Assembly (NCBI GenBank): GCA_017882985.1
Contig: JADGOK010000090.1
Span: forward strand, 1 to 5,254
Reading direction: 5' to 3'
DNA: 5,254 bases
From: Acidimicrobiales bacterium
GTDB taxonomy: Bacteria; Actinomycetota; Acidimicrobiia; Acidimicrobiales; RAAP-2
Of this stretch, positions 1-5,181 are shown piece after piece. The position numbers were made by a program, and so were the translations under genes. The notes beneath the pieces were generated by a model. That model had not been told where the DNA came from, ran no database searches, and saw only the letters and a program-made list of their open reading frames with translations. Every line of letters starts with the position of its first letter. Position 1 is the stretch's first letter.

Positions 1-83
1 TCGCGCGCGACGCTCACGTCCCTAAGCCGCACTCCGAGCGCGAAGGACTTCACGACGCTGATCAAGCCAACGAAGTCGCTCAA
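1..83 (-). CDS. Possible 5' end of an unidentified minus-strand protein, cut by the window edge
   Basis: Reading leftwards from a TTG at 83-81, the frame stays open to the edge and gives about 27 residues beginning MSDFVGLISVVKSF and continuing GVRLRDVSVAR. In these codons G/C is about 89% at position 3, 59% at position 1 and 41% at position 2, the pattern expected of a real gene in a high-GC actinobacterium. Upstream of the TTG the same frame stays open to about 353, but its third-position G/C falls to roughly half, so coding probably begins near 83. The N-terminus is hydrophobic and slightly basic. I do not recognise the family. No clear ribosome binding site precedes the TTG, and a GTG at 53-51 is an alternative start. 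A competing plus-strand frame (1-135) is open but has a less typical codon pattern. The call rests on composition alone. Confidence 0.3.
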   Translation of the reverse strand, partial: MSDFVGLISVVKSFALGVRLRDVSVAR

Positions 84-380
84 CCTACCGGCGGTTCGAC
101 GAACGATGCGTAACGGTTCACCACGCCGTTCGTGACGGGAGCCAGACCTTCCAAAGAGTCGACGGCGTGCTGCCCGTCTGAGAATCGCGCGTGACGGCGC
201 CAGTGTTGCACTGAAATGAAAGGCGCGGTCCGGCCCTAGCCTTCGACGGCGGTCCATGGCACGCCTACGTTCAAGACGGTGAGCTGGATTTACGAGTGAT
301 CGCTCCGGTCTGAAGTATTCGGGGAGAGCGCACGTGAAACGCTGAACCGTCGTTCACCCGTTCTTCACGTAGCGCACCTA

Positions 381-386
381 TACACT
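381..386 (+). promoter_or_regulatory. Probable -10 box (TACACT) of the hydratase-family gene
   Basis: TACACT fits the TAnnnT form of actinobacterial -10 boxes. The overlapping TATACA at 379-384 is the alternative register. Transcription would start near 393, leaving a leader of about 25 nt that contains the GAGGAG site at 404-409. No convincing -35 hexamer is seen at 16-18 nt spacing. Confidence 0.4.
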
Positions 387-403
387 CAGGTTCAAGGTCC
401 GTT

Positions 404-409
404 GAGGAG
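404..409 (+). promoter_or_regulatory. Shine-Dalgarno site that decides a TTG start
   Basis: GAGGAG lies 8 nt before the TTG at 418. An in-frame TGA stop at 403-405 overlaps it, so translation in this frame cannot begin further upstream. The nearby GTG at 411 is in a different frame. Together these make TTG 418 the best start. Confidence 0.7.
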
Positions 410-417
410 CGTGCAAA

Positions 418-1221
418 TTGAGCGGCGAGCAGGAATCGTTACAAGTTGATCGATCCGGCGACACGATCACCATCTGGTTGAACCGCCCCGAACGTCGCAA
501 CGTTCTCACTCGTGGACTCATCAAGGAGTTGACGAGGGCGTTCGCCGACGCCGGGGAGAGCGAGGCGACCGGCGTCATTCTCGCCGCCCGCGGCCCAGTC
601 TTCTGCGCGGGGCACGACTTCTCCGACATGGCCGGGATCGATCAACGCGACGTTCGCCGACTCTTCGAGAAGTGCACACGTTTGATGACGACCATCCAGT
701 CAATTCCTCAACCCGTCGTCGCCATGGTGCAGGGACTCGCGACTGGCGCGGGTTGTCAGCTGGTGGCGACCGCCGACCTCGCGGTCGCCTCGGACGAGGC
801 AAGATTTTGCACGCCCGGCGGCAGGGGTGGCTTGTTCTGCACGACGCCGCTGGTGGCGGTTGGTCGCTCAATTTCGAGGAAGCGCGCCCTCGAGATGGCG
901 ATGAGCGGTGACGAAATCGACGCGCACACCGCCGCGTCGTGGGGTCTCATCAATGAGGTCGTGCCGGCGGCGGAGCTCGAGGGCGCGACGACCGCCCTGC
1001 TGCGTCGCGTCACGCGGGGGAGTCCCGCGTCGAAGGGGATTGGCAAGCACGCTTTCTACGCGCAGATCGACCAGGTTCAGTCCGACGCCTACGACTACGC
1101 GGTAGAGGTCATGGCCGCCGCGAGCCAGATCCCCGACGCGCAGGAGTCGATGGCATCCTTCCTGGAGAAGCGTGCTCCGTCGTGGACCGAGTCGCCTCGA
1201 ACGACGACCTTGCGAAAGTAA
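418..1221 (+). CDS. Enoyl-CoA hydratase/isomerase-family protein, ECHDC3-like
   Basis: A 267-residue crotonase-fold protein of normal family length, probably cytoplasmic and acting on an acyl-CoA thioester. Visible landmarks are WLNRPERRNVL (20-30), the first oxyanion-hole segment VFCAGHDF (61-68), the second oxyanion-hole segment GLATGAGCQL (106-115), the acidic strand ATADLAVASD (117-126), the helix RALEMAMSG (156-164) and GLINEVVP (176-183). E159 lies where rat mitochondrial hydratase has its second catalytic glutamate (E164). The position of the first (E144, in a PE motif) is G134, within FCTPGGRGGLFCTTP. The GLFCTTP segment and the C-terminal ASFLEKRAPSW resemble the ECHDC3 branch, which is not a standard beta-oxidation hydratase. 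Water addition to a 2-enoyl-CoA is therefore doubtful, and isomerase, hydrolase or other acyl-CoA chemistry is possible. The start is TTG with a good ribosome binding site. An acyl-CoA synthetase follows 223 bp downstream on the same strand, which supports a role in acyl-CoA metabolism. Family is certain; substrate is unknown. Confidence 0.93.
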   Translation: MSGEQESLQVDRSGDTITIWLNRPERRNVLTRGLIKELTRAFADAGESEATGVILAARGPVFCAGHDFSDMAGIDQRDVRRLFEKCTRLMTTIQSIPQPVVAMVQGLATGAGCQLVATADLAVASDEARFCTPGGRGGLFCTTPLVAVGRSISRKRALEMAMSGDEIDAHTAASWGLINEVVPAAELEGATTALLRRVTRGSPASKGIGKHAFYAQIDQVQSDAYDYAVEVMAAASQIPDAQESMASFLEKRAPSWTESPRTTTLRK

Positions 1222-1292
1222 CCGAGAGCGTCGTCGTCGGCGGAAACGGATTCGTCGACGCGTTCGTTCCGCGTGGGCTCGACGTCACTCGT

Positions 1293-1301
1293 TGCTACGC
1301 T
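1293..1301 (+). promoter_or_regulatory. Candidate extended -10 (TGC-TACGCT) upstream of the acyl-CoA synthetase
   Basis: TACGCT at 1296-1301 is preceded by TG one base away (1293-1294), the extended -10 arrangement that can work without a good -35. Transcription would start near 1308, leaving a leader of about 137 nt before the synthetase ATG. An ATG also sits exactly at 1308, the same 6-nt spacing seen at other starts in this window. The rest of the 1222-1444 gap shows no supported gene or strong terminator. Confidence 0.4.
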
Positions 1302-1444
1302 CAAACGATGCAGGCACTTTCGTCAAGGTTTCCTCGAAGGGGGCATGACGCGACCGACCGTCACCGCGGAACTGCGCTGGGTGCGGTTGCACGCCAGCAC
1401 CGGTCGTCGCCACGGGTTGTTGCACTCAAAAGGGGGGTACTGGC

Positions 1445-2980
1445 ATGTTCGTACCGTTGAGCACGAGGGACTTCCTCGACCGAGCCGTCACCGTCTACGG
1501 CGACCGGATCGGGATCGTCGACGAACCGGACCAACCCGCTGAGCAGTTGCGGGGGTTGACGTACTCGCGCGTGGGCGAGCTCGTGCGGGCCCAGGCCGCG
1601 GGCCTCGACCGACTGGGCGTCGCACCGGGCGGTCGCGTCGCCATCGTGTCGCACAACAGTGCACGACTGCTCACGTCCTTCTTCGGTGTCGCCAATTACG
1701 GCCGGATCCTCGTGCCGATCAACTTCCGACTGACCAAAGAGGAGGTCGCCTACATCGTCGAGCAGTCCGGCGCCAGCGTTCTCCTGATCGATCCCGAATT
1801 GGAGGAATCGTTGGCCGAGGTGTCGTGCGCCCACAAGTTCGTCCTCGGTGCGCCGAGCGACGCCGAACTGTACGACTTCGATGTCGAGCCGAGGCCCTGG
1901 GAACCCGACGAGGGGGCGACCGCGACCATCAACTACACCAGCGGCACGACGGCACGCCCCAAGGGCGTGCAGATCACGCACCGTAACAGTTGGATCAACG
2001 CCACGACCTTCGCCCTGCACACCGGCGTGAACGACCGCGACGTGTATCTGCACACGCTGCCGATGTTCCACGCCAACGGTTGGGGCATGCCCTTCGCGAT
2101 GACCGGACTCGGCGCGCAGCACATTGTGCTGCGAAAGATCGACGGAAACGAGATTCTTCGACGCGTCGAGCGTCACGGCGTCACGATCATGTGCGCCTCA
2201 CCCACGGTGGTCAATTCCGTGCTCGCCGCGGCGCACGACTGGAACGGCGACATCCCCGGTCGTGATCGGGTACGCATCATCGTGGCCGGTGCTCCACCCC
2301 CGACGAGGACCGTCGCTCAGGTCGAGTCGGTGCTCGGATGGGAGTTCATCCAGATCTACGGGCTCACCGAGACCTCGCCCCTGCTCACGATCAATCGCTC
2401 GCGTGCCGAGTGGGACGTCCTCGACGCCGAGGATCGTGCGGCGAAGTTGAACCGCGCGGGCACTGCGGCGCTGGGCGCGACGATACGCACGTCAGAGTTC
2501 GGTGAAGTCCTGGCCCGTTCGAACGTGGTGATGGAGGGGTACTGGAATCAGCCCGAGGCCACGGAGGCGGCCTTCGACGACGGGTGGTTCCGCACGGGCG
2601 ACGGCGGCGAGATCGGCGATGACGGGTACTTGATCATCAGCGACCGATTGAAGGACGTGATCATCTCGGGCGGTGAGAACGTCTCGTCGATCGAGGTCGA
2701 AGACGTCCTCTTCAGCCACCCCGCCGTTGCCGAAGTGGCGGTCATCGGCGTGCCCGACGAGAAGTGGGGTGAGACGGTCAAGGCGTTCGTGGTCTTGAGC
2801 GCGGGCACGTTGGTCAGTGAGGAGGAGTTGATCAAGTACTGCCGCCAGCATCTTGCGGGCTTCAAGACACCGACGTCGATCGAATTTCATGACGAACTCG
2901 CACGCACGGCAACCGGAAAACTGCAGAAGTTCAAGTTGCGTCAGCCCTTCTGGACCGATCGGGACCGACGGATCAGCTGA
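1445..2980 (+). CDS. AMP-forming acyl-CoA synthetase (fatty-acyl/aromatic acid:CoA ligase)
   Basis: 511 residues of the ANL adenylating superfamily. It would activate a carboxylic acid with ATP to an acyl-AMP and then to acyl-CoA, probably in the cytoplasm. Visible motifs are the phosphate-binding loop YTSGTTARPKGV (164-175), LPMFHANGW (205-213), AGAPPP (281-286), YGLTETSP (305-312), WFRTGD (381-386), the hinge segment DRLKDVIISGGENVSSIEVE (400-419), and the C-terminal catalytic lysine K492 in TATGKLQKF. The FHANGW segment, the EWD block after TETSP and the SGGENVSSIEVED hinge resemble the branch containing Thermus long-chain synthetase and plant acyl-activating enzymes. Chain length cannot be read from sequence. 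Relative to that branch, about 11 residues seem to be missing between A341 and E354, before the GEVLARSN strand; all catalytic motifs remain. The start ATG has a G-rich site (AGGGGGG, ending 1437) at 7-nt spacing. The enzyme could feed acyl-CoA to the upstream hydratase-family protein, but co-transcription is uncertain because the gap contains its own candidate promoter. Confidence 0.94.
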   Translation: MFVPLSTRDFLDRAVTVYGDRIGIVDEPDQPAEQLRGLTYSRVGELVRAQAAGLDRLGVAPGGRVAIVSHNSARLLTSFFGVANYGRILVPINFRLTKEEVAYIVEQSGASVLLIDPELEESLAEVSCAHKFVLGAPSDAELYDFDVEPRPWEPDEGATATINYTSGTTARPKGVQITHRNSWINATTFALHTGVNDRDVYLHTLPMFHANGWGMPFAMTGLGAQHIVLRKIDGNEILRRVERHGVTIMCASPTVVNSVLAAAHDWNGDIPGRDRVRIIVAGAPPPTRTVAQVESVLGWEFIQIYGLTETSPLLTINRSRAEWDVLDAEDRAAKLNRAGTAALGATIRTSEFGEVLARSNVVMEGYWNQPEATEAAFDDGWFRTGDGGEIGDDGYLIISDRLKDVIISGGENVSSIEVEDVLFSHPAVAEVAVIGVPDEKWGETVKAFVVLSAGTLVSEEELIKYCRQHLAGFKTPTSIEFHDELARTATGKLQKFKLRQPFWTDRDRRIS

Positions 2981-3036
2981 ATCAACACTCGCTGGAGCTG
3001 AATCGATGACGGGGAGCATTGAATCTTCACACTCGC
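2978..3036 (+). repeat. Three TGAATC copies at exact 21-bp spacing
   Basis: TGAATC occurs at 2978, 2999 and 3020. The first includes the synthetase stop codon. The first two copies extend to AGCTGAATC (2975 and 2996). The first and third are both followed within 1-3 bases by ACACTCGC (2985-2992 and 3029-3036). The last copy's GAATCT (3021-3026) is mirrored by AGATTC at 3054-3059, giving a 6-bp inverted pair. No T-tract follows, so this is not an obvious intrinsic terminator. The function is unknown. Confidence 0.45.
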
Positions 3037-3098
3037 CGACCTAATCCTGGATCAGATTCTCTTACGGACGGTCCGACGAAAGGTTTCGGGCTACGCGG

Positions 3099-3170
<72 letters not shown>

Positions 3171-3190
3171 CGTCTTTTCAGACTCGGACC

Positions 3191-3196
3191 AGTCTA
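3191..3196 (-). promoter_or_regulatory. Candidate -10 box (TAGACT) for the tRNA-Gly
   Basis: On the minus strand TAGACT lies 21 nt before the mature tRNA 5' end, giving a short leader for RNase P to remove. It is part of the 5-bp inverted repeat AGACT/AGTCT (3180-3184 with 3191-3195). No clear -35 is visible. It is close to the opposing candidate -10 of the hemoglobin gene, so the two polymerase footprints would overlap. Confidence 0.3.
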
Positions 3197-3208
3197 GAGC
3201 ACACCTTC

Positions 3209-3214
3209 TAACGT
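3209..3214 (+). promoter_or_regulatory. Candidate -10 box (TAACGT) for glbO, leaderless geometry
   Basis: TAACGT ends 6 nt before the GTG at 3221, so a transcript starting about 7 nt downstream of the box would begin at or next to the start codon. The bases between are GGAGGA, which could instead serve as a Shine-Dalgarno site for the in-frame ATG at 3233, 11-12 nt away. Confidence 0.45.
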
Positions 3215-3220
3215 GGAGGA

Positions 3221-3595
3221 GTGGAGAGTTCGATGTACGAGGGCGTGGGCGGCGATCAGTTCTTTGTTCGGCTGGTCGATGCCTTCTATCGCGTCGTCGA
3301 GACCGACGAGATCCTTCGTCCGATGTACCCCGACGACCTCGAAGAGTCGAGACGTCACCTCGTGTTGTTTCTTGAACAGTACTGGGGAGGACCGCGAACC
3401 TATCAAGACGAACGCGGTCATCCACGCCTGCGCATGCGCCACGCCCCGTTTCGCATCACGAAGAAGGCGCGTGACGCGTGGCTTTCTGCCATGCGTACGG
3501 CTCTGGACGCTGTCCGAGGCGACCTGAGCGACGAACAGTTCGCCGGGATGAATTCGTACTTCGACATGGCGGCCCACCAGATGCGAAACGTCTGA
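3221..3595 (+). CDS. glbO: Group II truncated hemoglobin (GlbO-type)
   Basis: A 124-residue heme protein with the 2-over-2 globin fold, probably cytoplasmic, that binds O2 and may handle nitric oxide or peroxide. The sequence closely follows Mycobacterium tuberculosis trHbO as I recall it: YEGVGG (6-11), the B10 tyrosine Y23 in AFYRVV, the CD1 tyrosine Y36 in RPMYPDD, FLEQYWGGPRTY (50-61), the proximal F8 histidine H74 in RMRHAPFRI, the G8 tryptophan W87 in RDAWL, and FDMAAHQM (114-121). Y36 and W87 are the polar and aromatic distal-pocket residues that define group II. All expected heme-pocket residues are present. GTG 3221 is preferred because a TAACGT box lies 6 nt upstream; ATG 3233 would remove four residues without touching the fold. 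It is divergent from tRNA-Gly and 65 bp upstream of the PH-domain gene. Family identification is very secure; the physiological ligand is not visible in the sequence. Confidence 0.95.
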   Translation: MESSMYEGVGGDQFFVRLVDAFYRVVETDEILRPMYPDDLEESRRHLVLFLEQYWGGPRTYQDERGHPRLRMRHAPFRITKKARDAWLSAMRTALDAVRGDLSDEQFAGMNSYFDMAAHQMRNV

Positions 3596-3648
3596 GCACG
3601 CCGATCACCTGATTTGGTGCGTGTCACGTCAGCGCGGGGAAAAGTCTT

Positions 3649-3654
3649 TACGCT
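3649..3654 (+). promoter_or_regulatory. Candidate -10 box (TACGCT) for the PH-domain gene, leaderless geometry
   Basis: TACGCT ends exactly 6 nt before the ATG at 3661. The intervening GGAGTC resembles a Shine-Dalgarno core but sits only 2 nt from the ATG, too close for normal use. Initiation on a leaderless transcript starting at or beside the ATG is the simpler reading. Confidence 0.5.
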
Positions 3655-3660
3655 GGAGTC

Positions 3661-4224
3661 ATGGCCCGACGCATGGAATGGCGCGAAAACGAGGAGCGCA
3701 TCATCACCGTGACCCCGGTCGCCATTGGAATCGTTCGTCCCGCTCTCGTCGCTGTCGTCTTGGCGGTACTCGTGCAAATTGGTTCCTTCCACGTGTCGTT
3801 CATTCATCGCCACGAGGCGTGGTTTCTCCTGTTGCTCGTTGGACCGGCTCTAGTGATCGTCGCGACGCGCACGTGGCGCTGGCGCTCGCACAAGATCCAT
3901 CTCACGACCCAGCGTTTGACGGTCGAGGGCGGCGTCGCTCGCCACTATCGGAGGTCGGTAGAACTCATCGACGTCTTCGCGACGAGGGGGGACCAGCGCG
4001 TGAGCGAGCGGATCTCGCGTCGCGGCTCCGTGATTCTCGAAACGGCGGGCGGCCCGTTCTTCGTCGGGCGAGTACGTCATCCCTCGGCGTTGTGCCGCTT
4101 GATCGAGCGAGAGCGCTCAACGCACCACAGCGACCGCGTGCCTCTGGACACCGTCTTCGAATTCGACGACCCGTCGTCGCACGACTACGAGGTGAATCCT
4201 CGACGTCGCTGGGGCCACCGCTGA
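3661..4224 (+). CDS. Membrane protein with two N-terminal helices and a bacterial PH domain
   Basis: 187 residues. A short charged N-terminus (MARRMEWRENEER) is followed by hydrophobic segments at about 18-40 and 53-69, predicted to form a hairpin in the cytoplasmic membrane with both ends inside. Residues about 76-150 match the bacterial PH-like domain (bPH_2/YdbT type): the HKIHLTTQRLTVEGGV opening, the RRSVELIDV strand, a basic turn around 112-121, GSVILETAGG (122-131), and the closing NP-like helix HPSALCRLIERE (140-151). The tail (152-187) is polar and ends in basic residues (RRRW). Such proteins are common in actinobacteria, and most have no assigned role; lipid or protein binding at the membrane is an inference. 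The start is ATG 3661, with a TACGCT box 6 nt upstream; ATG 3673 is a less likely alternative. It lies between glbO and the zinc-ribbon gene, each of which seems to have its own promoter, so shared function is not implied. Confidence 0.85.
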   Translation: MARRMEWRENEERIITVTPVAIGIVRPALVAVVLAVLVQIGSFHVSFIHRHEAWFLLLLVGPALVIVATRTWRWRSHKIHLTTQRLTVEGGVARHYRRSVELIDVFATRGDQRVSERISRRGSVILETAGGPFFVGRVRHPSALCRLIERERSTHHSDRVPLDTVFEFDDPSSHDYEVNPRRRWGHR

Positions 4225-4251
4225 CGTGCACGGGGTTGCGAAACATGCAAG

Positions 4252-4257
4252 TACCGT
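4252..4257 (+). promoter_or_regulatory. Candidate -10 box (TACCGT) for the zinc-ribbon gene, leaderless geometry
   Basis: TACCGT ends 7 nt before the GTG at 4265. This supports that GTG over the earlier in-frame GTG at 4226, which would add 13 residues of no recognisable character. Confidence 0.45.
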
Positions 4258-4264
4258 GGGCAGT

Positions 4265-4474
4265 GTGATTACTCGCTATCGCTGCACCGCGTGCGGCAAC
4301 CTGACCCGTTTCGACGTGGTCGAGACCACCTCGGTGCAGTCCTTCCACCATTTCACGGTGGGAGGCGAACTTTCGGTCGAAGAGCCGGAAATCATCTCCA
4401 AGAAGGTCGAGTCGGTGACCTGCCGCTGGTGCGGTCATGGTCGCGAAGTCGAGGTCTTCACCGAGTCCTCGTGA
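4265..4474 (+). CDS. Small zinc-ribbon protein with two CxxC pairs
   Basis: 69 residues beginning MITRYRCTACGNLTRFDV. Two cysteine pairs, C7-x-x-C10 (CTAC) and C53-x-x-C56 (CRWC), flank a 42-residue middle section with a beta-like, polar composition (SFHHFTVGGELSVEE at 26-40). This is the layout of a treble-clef or zinc-ribbon knuckle holding one Zn2+. There is no membrane segment or signal peptide. I recall similar uncharacterised small actinobacterial proteins but cannot name a family. RNA, DNA or protein binding are all possible. The stop codon (4472-4474) overlaps the GTG of the next gene as GTGA, so translation of the two is probably coupled and they are likely one operon. The start at 4265 is chosen because the recognisable protein begins there and a TACCGT box lies just upstream; a start at 4226 is the alternative. 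Confidence 0.8.
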   Translation: MITRYRCTACGNLTRFDVVETTSVQSFHHFTVGGELSVEEPEIISKKVESVTCRWCGHGREVEVFTESS

Positions 4475-4884
4475 CCCCCGACGTCTCGGCGCACTCGTTC
4501 GACCGACCACGCGAGCGCCCCGCCCCCTCAGGTTTCACTGGTCACACCCTCGGCGGTGACGTCGTGAGCAAAACGTTCACCTCACCCACGTTGATCGTCG
4601 CGATCAAACCCTCGTGTGACGGTTGTCACGACTTCATTCATTCGTCGCTCGATCAACTGAACCACGTAACGACCATCGTCGTGAGCCGTGAAGCGGACGA
4701 GCAGGCGGAATGGACTGAAGCGGTGCAACCGATCTTCATTGCCCCGGAATTGATGGACGCTCTTGCGGTCAAGGCTCCGCCCTTCTACGTCCTTATCGAT
4801 CCAACACGTCAACTCGTACTGACTGAGGGCGTCGTCTTTGGACCGGCCCAAGTCGCGTCGGAGATTTCCTCGTACCTCGTGTGA
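4471..4884 (+). CDS. Thioredoxin-fold protein with CDGC active site
   Basis: 137 residues. A short N-terminal arm (1-17) rich in Arg and Pro leads into the beta-strand turn GFTGHTLGGDVV (21-32), then the strand LIVAIKPSCDGCHDF (41-55). This holds C49-D-G-C52 at the start of a helix, as in thioredoxin, TlpA and MauD-type proteins. The segment KAPPFYVLID (101-110) matches the cis-proline loop facing the CxxC, and the next strand (RQLVLTEGVVFG, 113-124) completes the usual fold. It is shorter than many TlpA/MauD proteins, and I see no signal peptide or membrane anchor, so it probably acts in the cytoplasm as a thiol-disulfide oxidoreductase of unknown partner. The GTG start overlaps the preceding stop (GTGA) without a well-spaced ribosome binding site, suggesting reinitiation. 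GTG 4564, with GGCGGTG 6 nt upstream, is an alternative start, but it would remove the conserved-looking first strand. Both neighbours also carry CxxC pairs. Confidence 0.8.
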   Translation: MTPDVSAHSFDRPRERPAPSGFTGHTLGGDVVSKTFTSPTLIVAIKPSCDGCHDFIHSSLDQLNHVTTIVVSREADEQAEWTEAVQPIFIAPELMDALAVKAPPFYVLIDPTRQLVLTEGVVFGPAQVASEISSYLV

Positions 4885-4892
4885 TGTCACAG

Positions 4893-4910
4893 GCCCACGA
4901 CAGAGTGGGC
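4893..4910 (+). other. Hairpin GCCCAC-GACAGA-GTGGGC between the thioredoxin-fold and small-CxxC genes
   Basis: A perfect 6-bp GC-rich stem with a 6-nt loop begins 9 nt after the thioredoxin-fold stop and ends 19 nt before the next start. There is no T-run, so a strong intrinsic terminator is unlikely. It could act as a weak attenuator, an RNA stability element, or insulation around the AAAGG site at 4918-4922. Confidence 0.4.
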
Positions 4911-4929
4911 TCAAGTGAAAGGTACGACG

Positions 4930-5142
4930 ATGAACAACGGAATTGAACTGTCCATCAGCTGCAACGACTGCGTGCGACGCGGCACCCCGGACTGCGCGGA
5001 CTGCCTCGTCAGCTTCGTCCTTGGCGACGTACCCGACGAACTCGTCATGACCACGAGTGACGCCGAGGTCGTCCAGTTGTTCACGTCCCAGGGCATGATG
5101 CCGCGTCTCAAGTTCCAGCACCGCGAGGCTCCCGAGTCGTAG
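4930..5142 (+). CDS. Small hypothetical protein with two N-terminal CxxC pairs
   Basis: 70 residues. The first third holds C11-N-D-C14 and C22-A-D-C25, separated by seven residues (VRRGTPD), then LVSFVLGD (26-33). A probable helix follows (DAEVVQLFTSQGMMPRLKF, 49-67), with a short polar tail. Four cysteines this close could bind one zinc or an iron-sulfur cluster, or form two disulfides. No membrane segment or signal peptide is evident. I recall related small actinobacterial proteins with a CxxC...DCADC pattern but know no assigned function. ATG 4930 is chosen because AAAGG (4918-4922) sits 7 nt upstream; the in-frame GTG 4915 would add five residues and remove this site from the leader. It lies 45 bp after the thioredoxin-fold gene, on the same strand with only a hairpin between, so co-transcription is likely. 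Physical or redox interaction with that thioredoxin-fold protein is an inference from neighbourhood and cysteine content. Confidence 0.75.
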   Translation: MNNGIELSISCNDCVRRGTPDCADCLVSFVLGDVPDELVMTTSDAEVVQLFTSQGMMPRLKFQHREAPES

Positions 5143-5151
5143 CCCTTCGTT

Positions 5152-5173
5152 GATAATGCTCCCTGAGTAGCGT
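5152..5173 (+). promoter_or_regulatory. Candidate promoter boxes for the glycosyltransferase gene
   Basis: Two possible -10 boxes are seen: GATAAT at 5152-5157, which would give a leader of roughly 18 nt, and TAGCGT at 5168-5173, which ends 8 nt before the ATG and would give an almost leaderless transcript. The GGTGGTG between (5174-5180) is a poor Shine-Dalgarno match. No -35 is convincing. Confidence 0.35.
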
Positions 5174-5181
5174 GGTGGTGC

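Larger units (their letters stand above)
84..417. other. Intergenic region with no supported gene
   Basis: No frame on either strand shows coding-like codon bias here. A short inverted repeat, CAGTG-TTG-CACTG, lies at 201-213. It could be an operator half-site pair, but a 5-bp match of this kind is expected by chance several times in a window of this size. The right end carries the probable promoter and ribosome binding site of the hydratase-family gene. If the minus-strand reading at 1-83 is real, this is the control region between two divergent genes. Confidence 0.5.

Noticed and set aside
1..135. Plus-strand frame open from the edge to TGA 133-135, as the tail of an upstream gene
   Set aside because: Third-position G/C is fair at first, but second-position G/C is too high and the end is Arg/Ser-rich; the minus-strand reading fits coding statistics better. 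Not excluded.
1345..1542. Frame starting at ATG 1345 after a G-rich stretch, with moderately biased codons up to 1444
   Set aside because: It overlaps the synthetase by 98 nt, becomes Arg-rich there, and its supposed ribosome binding site touches the ATG. Coding is possible but not supported.
1361..2176. 271-codon open frame on the minus strand
   Set aside because: It lies almost wholly antisense to the acyl-CoA synthetase, whose motifs are complete; long antisense frames are expected in high-GC genes. The translation shows no recognisable motif.
2492..3019. 175-codon minus-strand open frame
   Set aside because: It is antisense to the conserved C-terminal domain of the synthetase and has no family features of its own.
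3066..3090. Palindromic pieces CGGAC-G-GTCCG and CGAAA-GG-TTTCG near the tRNA 3' end
   Set aside because: The loops are 1-2 nt, and allowing real loops leaves stems of 4 bp with no T-tract, so no terminator is claimed.
3597..3623. Possible terminator after glbO (CACGC ... GCGTG with inner ACC/GGT)
   Set aside because: The stem is interrupted by a 5-nt bulge and has no T-run; too weak to call.
3621..4268. 215-codon plus-strand frame overlapping the PH-domain gene
   Set aside because: The translation is dominated by Arg, Ser and Pro, typical of an out-of-frame reading, while the other frame gives two membrane helices and a PH domain.
3965..4510. 181-codon minus-strand open frame
   Set aside because: It is antisense to the PH-domain and zinc-ribbon genes and has an Arg-rich shadow composition.
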